Source: Planctomycetota bacterium (GTDB taxonomy: Bacteria > Planctomycetota > E44-bin39). From it: a stretch of 64,000 bases of DNA. Numbering within the stretch: the first letter of the stretch is position 1; each line of letters starts with the position of its first letter. Location: positions 1-64,000 of the forward strand of contig SOJX01000049.1 of NCBI GenBank assembly GCA_004376375.1, given 5' to 3'. Shown here piece after piece: positions 41,928 through 53,000 of the stretch. The notes under the pieces were generated by a model. The model worked only from the letters and a program-made list of their open reading frames with translations. It made no database searches and was not told the origin of the DNA. Position numbers and translations under genes: made by a program.

Positions 41928-44648
41928 ATGACGACACCGGCTGAATTGAACTTTGGAAAGATAGCGATTAGCCATAAATTCATGACCCCGGTCCAGGTCA
42001 ACGAGTGCCTGGAAGTACAGCGTAAGATGCGTGAATTCGGCCTCGACGAGAAAAAGCTGGGCGAGGTCGCGATCGAAAAAGGATTTATCTCTTCACACCA
42101 GCGCACGTTAATCCTGAATATTCAGCGCGCCGAAGTGGAAAAACTGCGCAAAAAACGCGAGTTGGAACTGGCTGTCATCGAGCAGGAGGCCCGTGAACTT
42201 GCGACCGAGTCGGACGAAGAACCGGAACCGAAAGCGGCCGCACCCTCGGCAAAACCCGCCGGACGCCGCTCGTCGAGAAAGGCCTCGGCAATCCGTAAAC
42301 GGCCTTCGCGCCGTTCCAGCGCGAGAGCGCGCCCTTCGAGCCGAACCCCAAAGCGGGATTCAGCCATCCGGCAGGCGCCTGCCAGGGAAATCGACCCGGA
42401 AAGAGCCGCACAGCTTGATGAAGAACGACGCATCCGCCGCGAAGAAGAGCGCGAGCTCAAGATGCAGTCCAACCAGATGAAAATGGTCGTCGGCGCTATT
42501 ATGGGCGTGGCCGCATTGATTGTTATTGCCGTTATCGCACTGTCGGTTAATTGGGGCGGCGACCCTCAATCGACCGACAATATCGGCGATGAGCCCGGCG
42601 TCTCCGAACGGTCCGGAAAGGACAAAGAAAAACGCGCAGCTGAAAACCAGGCGGCTAATCTGTTCGGCAGCGCCCAGAGGTGCTACAACGAAGGCGATTA
42701 CCGGGGCGCAAGAGCTTTACTCAAGCAGATCTTCCAAAGCCCCGGCATGCGGGCGACCAGTTACCTGACAAGGGCCCAGTCGCTTGATAACAACGCCAGA
42801 AAGAAAATCGATGAGGCGGAAAGAGCCGGCCCTGTCGAGCCGGTGAATCCGAATAATACGGCAAACGGCGTCCAGCCCAGGATCAGTAAAGAAGCCCAGG
42901 AATTGTACACGAAGATCGTAATGGAGACCTTCGGCCTCAGAAGGGAAAAACAACTCTGGGACGCCGTGGTGGCGTTGGACCAGTTTCCAGACAGATATCA
43001 AGACACACCTGAATGGACAAAAGTGCAGGAAGAGAAGAAAAAACTCAGACTGGAAATAGGGCAGCTGCTTGAAGCCGATATCCGCGAAATCAAGGCATAT
43101 CTGGCAAAAAAGATGTTCAAGAAGGCGAAAGAAACCGCCGCTTCTATCCGCATTTATGCCAGTTCCGAACAGGTTGACAGGATACAGCAGTTAATCGCCA
43201 AAGGCATCGAGGATATGACGGCGGAAGAGATTGATACCGGCCTCGACGAAGGCGAGATGCTCCAGAAACTGTCAACGGCAAAGGCATATTTTGAAAGAGG
43301 TTTTCTCAAGAAAGCCCGCAAGATTTATGAAACACTCGCGCGGGACGATGATTTCATGAAGAAACATCCCCAGATCATTCGCGACCTGGACATTATCGCC
43401 CGCGTCACGCGGCTTTACAAGGCGGTGGGCGAGGCTATTCTCATGCTCCGTAAATCCACCTCCGCCTCGATCGGCCTCTATAAAAGGGGCAGGGTAAAGG
43501 GGAAAGTCATCACGGTAAACCTGAACGAAGTCCACATGAAAGACCAGTACACGGGGGACGACATCAAGTTCCATATTTCGGAAATCGACACGAAAGACCT
43601 GATTATTCTCGCCCAGAAACGCATGAACCCGGACCACGCGGAGACTGACATCGCAATCGGGCTGGTGTATCTCATGCGCGATCAGAAGGAAAAAGCCCGG
43701 GAACGCTTTTTCCAGGCGATGAAGCGGAGAAGGGACAAACCTCTTAGGATTGACCTCTTAATCGAAATGACGGACCCGAAAGCGGACGGTATCAGGACGC
43801 CGCCCAGACGCGTAAACGTAATGGATTTTTCGGAAACCGTCGAAGGCAAGGCTATCGAAGAAGCCAGGAAGGCATTCAGAGAAAAAGACTACAAGACTGC
43901 CTACCGCCTGCTCATGGACGCGCGCAGGAAATACGATACCAGCGCTGCATGGCTCCTGGCGGAGCGGGAAATCAACGATATGCTTGAAAAGTGCGCCGCA
44001 CAGCTCAAGAAGGCCTCTGCGTTATTTGCCGGCAAGTATATCGATATGGGCGACGGCACCGTGCGGGTTTATTACGACTGGTCCGATGAGACGCAACTCG
44101 GCGATTGGAAGGAATACAGCCTTGATACCGTCTATGACCTCATCCCTTACCCCTGGGAACTGGTGGATCAGGAAATCAAGGGGCGCGGGTCCAAGGTCTA
44201 TCTGTGGAACGGTATAATCGACGGCGATGTTACCATAGAGTTCGAAGCGGTCGGCGGCGGCGAGTGCCCGAGCATTCAGGCAACGTTATGCGATGATGGG
44301 GAAGGCGTGAACTATCTCTTCGGCGTCGGCGTAAAACGCCTCGGGCCCAAGAGAAATTCCATTACGCACTATGTAAAAAAGGGCACCAATAAAGTTCTGG
44401 TGAAAGAAAGCGCAAACGATATCAAGGTCGGCCAACGCTACATCGTCAAGATCGAAAAAGTCGGAAGCAAGCTGCGGCTATGGGTTGACGGAAAGCTCTG
44501 CGTTGAAACCGAGAATGACGACCTGGTTTCAGGGCATGTCGGTTTGTTTGCCGGCGGCTCGGGCCAGGGCGTGCTTTTCGATAACGTCAAGATTACCGGC
44601 AAACTGTCGAAGAAGTGGCTTCGCAGGCATAAGCGGTCGAAGAAGTGA
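41928..44648 (+). CDS. Transmembrane protein with sensor-like N-module and concanavalin-like C-domain
   Basis: The 906-residue product has four parts. Residues 8-65 are a small helical module (NFGKIAISHKFMTPVQVNEC, then LGEVAIEKGFISSHQ), also seen in the kinases at 44747 and 56881. Residues 90-180 are a very basic Arg/Ser/Pro linker. Residues 186-207 are a single membrane segment. Outside are TPR-like helices (220-690) and a C-terminal LamG/DUF1080-like beta-sandwich (720-890; GQRYIVKIEKVGSKLRLWVD). It has no kinase domain but otherwise mirrors the kinase that follows, so it may be a substrate or co-receptor. Confidence 0.75.
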   Translation: MTTPAELNFGKIAISHKFMTPVQVNECLEVQRKMREFGLDEKKLGEVAIEKGFISSHQRTLILNIQRAEVEKLRKKRELELAVIEQEARELATESDEEPEPKAAAPSAKPAGRRSSRKASAIRKRPSRRSSARARPSSRTPKRDSAIRQAPAREIDPERAAQLDEERRIRREEERELKMQSNQMKMVVGAIMGVAALIVIAVIALSVNWGGDPQSTDNIGDEPGVSERSGKDKEKRAAENQAANLFGSAQRCYNEGDYRGARALLKQIFQSPGMRATSYLTRAQSLDNNARKKIDEAERAGPVEPVNPNNTANGVQPRISKEAQELYTKIVMETFGLRREKQLWDAVVALDQFPDRYQDTPEWTKVQEEKKKLRLEIGQLLEADIREIKAYLAKKMFKKAKETAASIRIYASSEQVDRIQQLIAKGIEDMTAEEIDTGLDEGEMLQKLSTAKAYFERGFLKKARKIYETLARDDDFMKKHPQIIRDLDIIARVTRLYKAVGEAILMLRKSTSASIGLYKRGRVKGKVITVNLNEVHMKDQYTGDDIKFHISEIDTKDLIILAQKRMNPDHAETDIAIGLVYLMRDQKEKARERFFQAMKRRRDKPLRIDLLIEMTDPKADGIRTPPRRVNVMDFSETVEGKAIEEARKAFREKDYKTAYRLLMDARRKYDTSAAWLLAEREINDMLEKCAAQLKKASALFAGKYIDMGDGTVRVYYDWSDETQLGDWKEYSLDTVYDLIPYPWELVDQEIKGRGSKVYLWNGIIDGDVTIEFEAVGGGECPSIQATLCDDGEGVNYLFGVGVKRLGPKRNSITHYVKKGTNKVLVKESANDIKVGQRYIVKIEKVGSKLRLWVDGKLCVETENDDLVSGHVGLFAGGSGQGVLFDNVKITGKLSKKWLRRHKRSKK

Positions 44649-44685
44649 TTTCTGCGCCTTTTGCAGCGGATGAACGAGAATCCCC

Positions 44686-44734
44686 GTAGGGGCAGGCAAC
44701 ACTTGCGCGCGCGCCGTGTGTTCTGTGCCCCTGC
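44686..44734. repeat. REP-like imperfect hairpin
   Basis: GTAGGGGCA...ACAC and GTGT...TGCCCCTGC pair around a GC-rich alternating loop (gcgcgcgcgc). It fills the gap between the two first genes of the signalling cluster, ending 12 bases before the ATG at 44747, where it may weaken read-through or translation. Confidence 0.55.
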
Positions 44735-44746
44735 AATTCTAATGTA

Positions 44747-47611
44747 ATGGCTGAAGTCCCACCACAAATCTCTGAGCCGTTTCTACGCCTCGCCGTTGAA
44801 AGAGGTTACCTTGACGCGTCACAGGCTGAGCGGCTGGTCACCCCGCCCTCCGGCTGCAGCGACCTCGATGACCTGGACGTTGCATTACGGTGCATACGGG
44901 AGGGTCTCCTCAGCTCGGAACAGGTGATTGAGCTCCGCCGTGCATGCGGCCACGCGCCGGTACGTAATTTCGCCGAGTTTGAGATCGAATATCCGATTGG
45001 ACGCGGCAGCACTGGTGTCGTTTACAAGGCCCGCCGAACCGGCTCCGGGTTGAGGGTCGCACTCAAAATCCTGCCCGGGTGGATGTCAGAAGACAACGCG
45101 GCGGTGGACCGCTTCCTGAGAGAGGCCAAGATTCTGGGGAAGCTGAACCATCCGAATATCGTAAAAGCAATCGATGCAGGCACGGCGGAAGGGCGTTACT
45201 ACCTGGCAATGGAGCACCTTGACGGCGGTTCCTTGCGGGATCTCGTAAAAAACCGTGGAATGCTTGGCGAATATGAAGCTCTCCGCATAGTCCGGGCCGT
45301 CGCACAGGCGCTGCGCGACACGCTCTCGCACGGGATTGTTCACCGGGACGTAAAACCGCGCAATATTCTGTTTACTTATGACGGGATTCCCAAGCTCGCG
45401 GACCTGGGGCTTGCCCGGGCAAGCGGCTACGTCCCTCAGGACGGTCCGCCGCGCGCCATCGGTACGCCGAACTATATTTCGCCGGAGCAGGCGTCGGGAC
45501 AGGCGGACGTTGACGTCAGGAGCGATATCTATTCGCTCGGTGCAACGCTTTTTTACGCCGTTACGGGGCGTCCGCCGTTCGAGGGCAAGGATGCGCACAA
45601 ACTGATGGCCGCCCATCGCGCACTGCCGATTCCGAATCCGGGATCGATTAATCCGGAAATCTCCGACGGGTGCGCAAACCTTATCCTCTGGATGATGGAA
45701 AAAGACCCGGCCCGCCGCCCTCAGAAACCGGACGATGTTATTGCACGGATTGACAGAATGATGGCCCTTCCCCGCCTGTTGACCGTGCGGCTTGAAAAAG
45801 CCCTTTTCCCGGCCAGTGTATTACTCTTTCTGATTCTGGCTCTTCTCGGCGCCTTCATGATCGCCATGAGATGGAATCCACGGAACGTTTCCTCTCCCCT
45901 GCGCCCGCCGATAAGGCAACGGGTTGAGCCGAAGAAAGTGGGAAGATCGGGGTCTGAGGTTCCGGCAGATGTGATTACCCCCGAACAGGTAGCCGAAACT
46001 TCCGTCAATCCCTACAAGTCTGAATCGGAAACGGAAACCGCGGAGCAGTCGAAGCCGGAGCTGCCGCCAAAGCCTCCGGTAGAACCGGTTGACGAAACTA
46101 CGGAACCCGAGCCGATATCCGTTACTGAAACTGAACCTGCTCAGGCTTCCGAGCACCCAGGCGATACGAGCGTAGAACCGTCTCAGGCGACAGCGGTTGC
46201 CAATGAAAAAGAAGAGGCGGTCCTTGCGCCTTATTATTCACTTGTTTACGCGATTACGCCTTTTCTCGAAGAGCGGCGTTATAAAGAAGTTCTGGACCGT
46301 CTGGACCAGGCGCTTGAATCGGGCGCTCTGAATTCGAAGGTCCGCGATCATGTCTTGTGGGAGCAGGCTTTTGTGCGGGAGGTGGCAAACCTTTTCAACA
46401 GGACTTCCAACCAACTGCTGCTCCGGATCGACAAGAATGTCGAGTTTGAATTCAGGAAAGGCATTCGCGCCTCCGGCAAACTTACGCGCGTGGACCGCGG
46501 CGGCGCGCGTTTTCAAATGGACGGCGGTGGGTACTTCGAGATTAAATCCCTCTCGGTGGAATTCATTGTGAATCTCCTTGAATTGCGCGCCGAAAGTGGG
46601 CAACCGCGGCTCCTTGTGGCCAGCCTCATGCTCGCCGACGGTTCTCTTTACGAAGCGGAACGGGAGCTCAACGCGTCAGCGGCCGAAGGTGTTACCGACA
46701 ACAGGCTGTTGAAGCGTCTTGAAAGGGCAAAGAAGCGCAAAGCCCGCCTCGAAACGGAGCAATTGAATTCTGCACGGCGGGATAACGAGTCTTCGGCGAT
46801 GAAACTCTTTACCGATGCCGAAACGGCGTATAGGAACCAGGCCTTGATTGCCGCTGCCGCGAAATATCGCAAACTGATCCGGGAATACGGTAAAACGGAA
46901 ACGGCGAAAAAGAACCGTGAAAGCATCCAGGACCATTTCGTTCAGGCTGCCCATGCGGTATTGAAAAAACGCGGAGTTACCCACGCCAGTGCCGTAGAAG
47001 AGCCGGAAGATAAATCGGGTGTGCCTACCTATTTGTATTATTTCGAGAAGCAGGCTGAAGAGGAAATGAAGGATTTTGATTGTGATTCGACCCGCTGGCG
47101 GATACGGCGGGGCGCCCTCGAGCATTTCGGCACTGACCTCTGGAAGTATCCTGTCCGCTCGAGGGTAAAATTCGAACGTGTCGACGAGATTCATCTGACG
47201 TACCGTGTTGATTTTCCGAACCGGCTCGGTATTTCGTTCTGCGGCATTTCAGTTGTGTTCTTTTTCGTCAAAAACCAGGTTGCAATCTATGCCGGGGAAC
47301 TCGTCGAATACCGGTCCAAAGTACAGCCTGAAATCCTCGGCGCGCCGCCCGCGAAGAGCAAAGTCGAAACTTCGGGCCTGCATTCCATCAGAATTATCCG
47401 AAACGGCGACCGTTTCCGAATACTCATTGACGAATCATTCATGGAAGACGTTCTTATCCCGGATGCGGAAACCGCGGGCCACATTGAGATCCGCGATAAT
47501 AAAAGATGCCGCATTGCGGATATAAAGATTACCGCCATTCTGGAAAAAAAATGGGCCAAAGGAGAACGCGCACGGCTCGAGGATGCAATCGCGAAAGAGG
47601 CGGAGTTTTAA
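44747..47611 (+). CDS. Transmembrane Ser/Thr protein kinase
   Basis: The 954-residue protein has the N-terminal helical module (about 8-65), a Hanks-type kinase domain (80-340) with GRGSTGVVY, VALKIL, HRDVKPRN, APE-region SPEQ, and DLG instead of DFG; then a membrane segment (357-377), a long Glu/Pro linker, helical repeats, and a C-terminal concanavalin-like domain (760-940; GLHSIRIIRNGDRFRILIDE). Kinase inside, beta-sandwich outside is the usual bacterial receptor-kinase layout. No clear Shine-Dalgarno precedes the ATG. It follows the related non-kinase protein at 41928. Confidence 0.9.
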   Translation: MAEVPPQISEPFLRLAVERGYLDASQAERLVTPPSGCSDLDDLDVALRCIREGLLSSEQVIELRRACGHAPVRNFAEFEIEYPIGRGSTGVVYKARRTGSGLRVALKILPGWMSEDNAAVDRFLREAKILGKLNHPNIVKAIDAGTAEGRYYLAMEHLDGGSLRDLVKNRGMLGEYEALRIVRAVAQALRDTLSHGIVHRDVKPRNILFTYDGIPKLADLGLARASGYVPQDGPPRAIGTPNYISPEQASGQADVDVRSDIYSLGATLFYAVTGRPPFEGKDAHKLMAAHRALPIPNPGSINPEISDGCANLILWMMEKDPARRPQKPDDVIARIDRMMALPRLLTVRLEKALFPASVLLFLILALLGAFMIAMRWNPRNVSSPLRPPIRQRVEPKKVGRSGSEVPADVITPEQVAETSVNPYKSESETETAEQSKPELPPKPPVEPVDETTEPEPISVTETEPAQASEHPGDTSVEPSQATAVANEKEEAVLAPYYSLVYAITPFLEERRYKEVLDRLDQALESGALNSKVRDHVLWEQAFVREVANLFNRTSNQLLLRIDKNVEFEFRKGIRASGKLTRVDRGGARFQMDGGGYFEIKSLSVEFIVNLLELRAESGQPRLLVASLMLADGSLYEAERELNASAAEGVTDNRLLKRLERAKKRKARLETEQLNSARRDNESSAMKLFTDAETAYRNQALIAAAAKYRKLIREYGKTETAKKNRESIQDHFVQAAHAVLKKRGVTHASAVEEPEDKSGVPTYLYYFEKQAEEEMKDFDCDSTRWRIRRGALEHFGTDLWKYPVRSRVKFERVDEIHLTYRVDFPNRLGISFCGISVVFFFVKNQVAIYAGELVEYRSKVQPEILGAPPAKSKVETSGLHSIRIIRNGDRFRILIDESFMEDVLIPDAETAGHIEIRDNKRCRIADIKITAILEKKWAKGERARLEDAIAKEAEF

Positions 47612-47630
47612 TGGATTTCAAGGAGAATTC

Positions 47631-49280
47631 ATGAGCGAAAAATCCAAAGAAAGCCCGACAAAGGTCAGCAGGGAAGTAAAACAAACAATACGCGAAAGAG
47701 TCGAGCAGGCGCGTGCAGCCCACAGGAAACGAACCACCCGCTTGTGGCTGTTTGTTCTTGTTCCGGTTGTCGTGCTGACAGTTGCAGTTATTATTTTTTG
47801 GAACTCTCTGGCATTTATATGGGTCTCGTTCAACCTGGAATACGGTGACCAGGACACAAGGCTCGATTACCTGCAGATAATGGTTAACCGTAAGGACAAA
47901 CGCGCCCGGGATTACTTCATCAGGGCGCTGGACGGTAACATCTTCGAGCGCCACCTTGGATTGCAGGGCCTCGATTTCGCGGGTGATGCATCGCTCTGCG
48001 GTAAGTTTATTGATATATATAACGACACCACGGATAATTACATCAACCTCGATACCCGCATCAGCAACCGGCAGCTTGCGCTCGAACTTCTTATGCAATA
48101 CGGAGGCGCAGACTATATGGATTTCTTTCTGAAATTAATTCCGGATAATCAGTTCTGGCAGATTGGACTTGAGTACCTTGAAAAAAACGCCGATGTCTCC
48201 ATGCTGCCGAGGCTTTTCGACATGGCAAATTCAAGCGATGCCGTAAAGCGCCATACGGCGGTGAAAACCCTTTTCTGGCTCAGGGACGAAAAGAAATGGA
48301 TCAGGGAAAGCAAAGAGGTTGTGGAAGTCGGCGCCGGCCTGTGCGCGGATAATGATTCCTGCGTCCGCATGTGGGCCTGCAGACTTGTGGAAGCCCTGGG
48401 GGGGCGCAAGTATGTGCCCTTGCTGCTGGAGCGGCTCGAAGACGAGGACATGGCCGTGGTCGCGTTTGCCGCTTATGCTTGTGAAAAACTGCAGGACCCG
48501 CGCGCCATCGACGGGCTGGTGAAAGTCCTGAGGCTGACTGACGTGCCGGCGTCAAGGGCCGCAAGGGATGCGCTTCTCAAAATCGGATCTTTCGCTGCGA
48601 TACCCGGCCTTTTCGCGGTAGCGCGCGAATCGAATCTTGACGTGGAGTGCCGACTCGGAGCGCTCAGGGTAATTGTAAAACTGCGGGAACCTGAAACCGA
48701 CCGTATCGCCCTGGAACTGCCGAATGTGCAGAAGGATCTGATTTCAATAATACGCTCGGTCGACCCCAACTCGCCCGTGGAGTCGGACTCCGACATGAGA
48801 GTCAGAATCAGGGTGGCGGAAATTATCTGCTCTATACTTTTCGGGTGCATCCAGGAGGCGATACCCGAGAAAGCGGGCTACGAGGAGATGGCGACTCGCG
48901 CCGCAAGACCTGCTGAGAGTGCGATACCGAGAATAAGCAAAGCCTGGTCGAAACCGGAAATAATGGACGTGATTTTCAGGGCCTTTGCCGAGGAATCAAA
49001 CATTAAAGTAAAAAGCCTGCTGGCAAACGCTCTTGCGGGCGCAAAGCACGGCAAACTGGTCGATTATCTCCTGATATGGGCGCCGGATGCCCGGTCTTCG
49101 GAGCGGGGAATTATCGACGACGCCCTGGCAATAGTGACCCATGACCGGGACAACCCCAGGGGTATTGATTTCGGGTTTAAAGATGCGAGCAATCCGGATG
49201 AAATCGCCGAGGCGGCCCGGAAGGTTGAAAAATGGATTGCTGAAAACGCCGGCGCAAACAATAGTGATGGAGAAAAGTAA
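47631..49280 (+). CDS. Membrane-anchored HEAT-repeat protein
   Basis: The ATG at 47631 has AAGGAG at 6 bases. The 549-residue product has a basic N-terminus, one membrane segment (about 38-60; LWLFVLVPVVVLTVAVIIF), and then HEAT/PBS-lyase-type repeats through the rest, such as VVAFAAYACEKLQDPRAIDG and VPASRAARDALLKIGSFAAI. It is the fourth-from-last member of a co-oriented cluster with two kinases and is probably an interaction platform outside the cytoplasm. Confidence 0.85.
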   Translation: MSEKSKESPTKVSREVKQTIRERVEQARAAHRKRTTRLWLFVLVPVVVLTVAVIIFWNSLAFIWVSFNLEYGDQDTRLDYLQIMVNRKDKRARDYFIRALDGNIFERHLGLQGLDFAGDASLCGKFIDIYNDTTDNYINLDTRISNRQLALELLMQYGGADYMDFFLKLIPDNQFWQIGLEYLEKNADVSMLPRLFDMANSSDAVKRHTAVKTLFWLRDEKKWIRESKEVVEVGAGLCADNDSCVRMWACRLVEALGGRKYVPLLLERLEDEDMAVVAFAAYACEKLQDPRAIDGLVKVLRLTDVPASRAARDALLKIGSFAAIPGLFAVARESNLDVECRLGALRVIVKLREPETDRIALELPNVQKDLISIIRSVDPNSPVESDSDMRVRIRVAEIICSILFGCIQEAIPEKAGYEEMATRAARPAESAIPRISKAWSKPEIMDVIFRAFAEESNIKVKSLLANALAGAKHGKLVDYLLIWAPDARSSERGIIDDALAIVTHDRDNPRGIDFGFKDASNPDEIAEAARKVEKWIAENAGANNSDGEK

Positions 49281-49281
49281 C

Positions 49282-50001
49282 GTGGATGCGCCCCGCGCCG
49301 TCCGTACAAGATGGGAAGTTCTTGCGTTGCTTATCATTATCGGCGCATCCGTTGCGTTCGGATATCAGATTCGCCGCCGAATGCTGCTTGCGAACTATAT
49401 CCAGATGTTACGCTCGGACTACGACGTCGTTTCCTCCGAGGGTATTTCCAAGCTATCGGCTCTCTGCCCCATGGCCGCACCGAGCCTCTCTGCGATCGCA
49501 CAGAATAAATCTGAAACGCCAAGGTTGCGCAAATCCGCACTCGAGGCGCTTCATATGTCAGGTGACGGAGAGTGCACCGGTATTGTTAACAATCTGGCGC
49601 TTAGTCCCGGCGATGAAGTACTTCAGATAGCGGCGCTTGAGGTCTTCGCCAAGTCGGAAGACCCCAGGAATCATGCGGCGGTCCGTAATGTAATCATGAG
49701 ATCGGACAATGATTCCATCAGGATGAAGGCCATACGGCTTTACGGGCGCTACCCTCTCGAGCACATTGTTCCCGACTTTATAAAGGTGCTGGAAGATCCC
49801 AACATCATGGTTGCACTGGAAGCGCGCGACGTCCTGGAGCAGGTAACGAATCTCGATTTCGGTCACTTCCACGACGCGATGCAGCCGGCAGTATTGCGTG
49901 AGGCAAGGGCTGATTTTATCAGGCGGGCCGGGGCCTGGTGGGCAAAATGCCGGAAAGAGCGCGGTCTCCCCGAGCTGCCCGGACCCGAAAAGAAGCAATG
50001 A
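49282..50001 (+). CDS. Small membrane-anchored HEAT-repeat protein
   Basis: Two starts are possible: ATG 49267, inside the previous gene and without a ribosome site, and GTG 49282, directly after the previous stop with GGAGAAAAG upstream; I prefer the GTG. The roughly 239-residue product has one membrane segment (WEVLALLIIIGASVAFGYQI) and HEAT units (ALEVFAKSEDPRNHAAVRNV). It looks like a shorter sister of the preceding protein. Its TGA overlaps the ATG of the large kinase gene (ATGA). Confidence 0.8.
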   Translation: MDAPRAVRTRWEVLALLIIIGASVAFGYQIRRRMLLANYIQMLRSDYDVVSSEGISKLSALCPMAAPSLSAIAQNKSETPRLRKSALEALHMSGDGECTGIVNNLALSPGDEVLQIAALEVFAKSEDPRNHAAVRNVIMRSDNDSIRMKAIRLYGRYPLEHIVPDFIKVLEDPNIMVALEARDVLEQVTNLDFGHFHDAMQPAVLREARADFIRRAGAWWAKCRKERGLPELPGPEKKQ

Positions 50002-53000
50002 CCCAACAGAAGCTGATACAGAATCGTTATCAACTTATCCGGGAGCTTGGCCGGGGCGACATGAGCGCCGTATTTCAGGTTGCGGACACGCATGTCTCCA
50101 GGAAACGGCTCGCGCTCAAGGTCGCACTTGCCCCGCTGCATGAGGAAGCTCTGAACCGGGAGTATTCCGCGCTCCGAAAGCTCCGGCACCCCAACCTTGT
50201 CGAAGTCTATGATTACGGCTTTGACGAGGAAACAAGCCGTCATTTCTTTACCAGCGAATATGTCGAAGGCGATACGCTGTTTGATATCGCACCGCGCATC
50301 TCGAGCGAGGAGTTGTTCCGCATAATCGTCCAGGCGCTCCAGACGCTGGCTTTTATCCATGCGAAAGGTTTTCTGCACTACGACATAAAGCCTGAAAACC
50401 TGCTCGTCATGCGCGGCCGCGACGGAGATTACCTCCTGAAAATAATCGACTTCGGCCTTGCAGGCTCCATGACGCGGACGCAGGCCTCCATCCGCGGCTC
50501 GCTGGACTATATCGCGCCCGAGGTGCTCCGGGGGCAGAGTGCAACCCAGCGCTCCGAGCTTTACTCGTTCGGGCAGACTCTCCGCGCAATACTGGCGGCG
50601 CTTCCGGACGAGGTAATGGATTCGCCTCAGGTAATGCAGATCGCCGCTCTTACCGGCCGCCTTTGCGCCGAAGATCCGGGAGCGCGCTACGAATCGGCGG
50701 CAGAGGCCCTTGCGAGCCTGGGCGCGGCGTCCGGCCAGAGCCTGGATGCAATGCCCGCCCACTCTGCGGTTGCGTCGATTTTCAGCGACAGGCTGATTGG
50801 TCGTGAGGGTGAGCTTCGCGAGCTTACCGGCCATTTTGAGAAAATTTTCCTGCGCAAATCGCCCGAAGATTCAGGCCGTGGAAAATCGAAGATTGTCCTC
50901 AAACGGGACGGTCCCGGGGTCCAGACTCACGAGACAAACCCCCTTGTCGTCGTTACCGGCGAATTCGGAATTGGTAAAACGCGCCTCCTGGAGGAGCTGC
51001 GCCATCATGCCCAGATAAACCACGTGCACTTCATTCCAACGCGCTTCCTCGAGCGTGCGCCGGGGCTTCCGCCCGTTTTCGAGTTCATCGAGCGCGCGAT
51101 GAAGCTCCTGCCGGAAGGGCATGCGATAAGGGATGAACTCGAGCGTGAGTTGGCCGGTATTCGTGAGCCGTACGATATGACCCGAGCGGTACGCGGCGAA
51201 CTGGCATTGCCGCATCAGGCGCGCCTGAAGTTCCTGATGCGCTCCGTCGAGTTCCTTATCCAGGAGTCGGAAGAATATCCGTTCGTTGCCTCTTTCTCCG
51301 ACCTGCAATGGGGCGACCCGTTCACGCTGGAGTTCATCAATTACCTGGTGCGCGGCGTCACGGACGCGCTCAGTGACGGCAGGCGCGCCCCGATAATGAT
51401 TGTCGGCTCCTGCCGGGTCGAGGAGATGGGCGGGTCCCCGTTCCAGAAGCTCAAGAATGAAATGGTGGAGGAAGACCTCCTGTCGGAGACCGTGCTCGGC
51501 CCTCTGGTGCTGGAAGACCTTTTCTCTTTCCTGCACTCGATGCTGCGCACGCCGGAGGTGCCGCGTGAGCTGGTCGAGCGCATATATTCCAATTCGCGCG
51601 GCAACCCGTTCTTTATCACCGAAATCCTGAAGATGATGTGTTCCGAGGAAATACTTGTTTTCAGGGAAGGCGAATGGTCGGTGCCCGAGAAAGCCCTGAG
51701 ATCACAGGTGCTCGAACATGCCGAGCTGCCCCGCTCGATCGAGTTCGTTTTCAAGCGCCAGCTTGAAATGCTGCCGCGCAATGCGCTTCTTGTCCTGCGA
51801 AACCTCGCCGTCATCAGAAGGCCTACGGACGTTGTTTTTCTGCGCGCTTTTCCGGAGCTGGCAGATTTCGATTTGGAAGCGGTAGTCAAGGACCTTTGCG
51901 AGCGCAGAATCCTGGTCGAGGAAGACGGTAAATTCTGGTTTTCCCAAATCGGAATGGCCAAGGTTATTGCGCGCGCGCTGCATGAAGATGAGCGGGTGCG
52001 CCTCCATACCATTGCCGCGGAGCTGCTCGAGGAACTTCCGGAGAAGGATCTCGAGGCTTACGCCGATCTTGCGCACCACTCAAAAGCCTCCGGTAATGCC
52101 GAAGCCGCACAGAAATACACGCTGCTGGCGGGGAAACTTTTCGCAGAAGCCTATGAAAACGACAAAGCGCTGGCTTTTTACGATGATGCGCTTGAAATGG
52201 TGGGAACCGAGAGGCGCGACCTCGACATCTGGACCTTTATCCAGGAAAAGCGGGCAGACCTCTTTCGCGTGCTCGGAAGGTTCGACGACGCGCTTGAAAC
52301 GCTGGCATCCGTACTCGACCGTTTCAGCGAGCTCAGGATTACCGAAGAACGCACGGCCCGCCTTCTCCGCTCACAGGGCTCGATTCTCGAAAGGCTGGGA
52401 CGCTACACGGAAAGCCGCGAGGCTTATAAGGAAGGCCTGAAAACGCTGGGTGTTTATACCCGGTCGTCCGAGAAAGTCCAGACCCTTGCCGCGCTCGGAC
52501 GCGTCAGCATGTACCAGGGCGATTATAACGACGCCATGACTCACGCCCTCGATGCGCTGAAAGTTCTCGGAGAAAGCGATGAAGGCCTGGACCATGCGCG
52601 TGTATATTCCATTATCGCGAACACCCACTACTTCCTGGGCAATTTCAAGCAGGCGCTGGAATTTCATGCCCGCGCACTCGATATCCGCAGGGAACGCGGC
52701 ACTCTTTACGAGCAGGCCGACAGCCTCAATGCAATCGGCCTGATTCGCTTCTCGGAAGCCCGGTACAGCCTTGCAGTGGAATCGTTCAAGAACGTGATAA
52801 ACATTACGGAAAAATCCGGTGACATTTTCGGACGCGCTTACTCGCTCGTGAACCTGGCCGAGACCTTCTTCTCGCTGGGCATGTACGCGGAATCCGACTC
52901 GCACCTCGAAGTCGCGATGGAGATAGGCGAGAAAAACGATATGAAGTACGTCCGTTCGCTGTGTTATATTCTCGCCGGCCGCCATTCGATGCGCAGTGAG

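Noticed and set aside
49141..49266. Upstream extension of the small HEAT protein (ATG 49141)
   Set aside because: It lies wholly inside the previous gene, in another frame, and would put a basic segment before the membrane anchor. The GTG at 49282 has a proper ribosome site.
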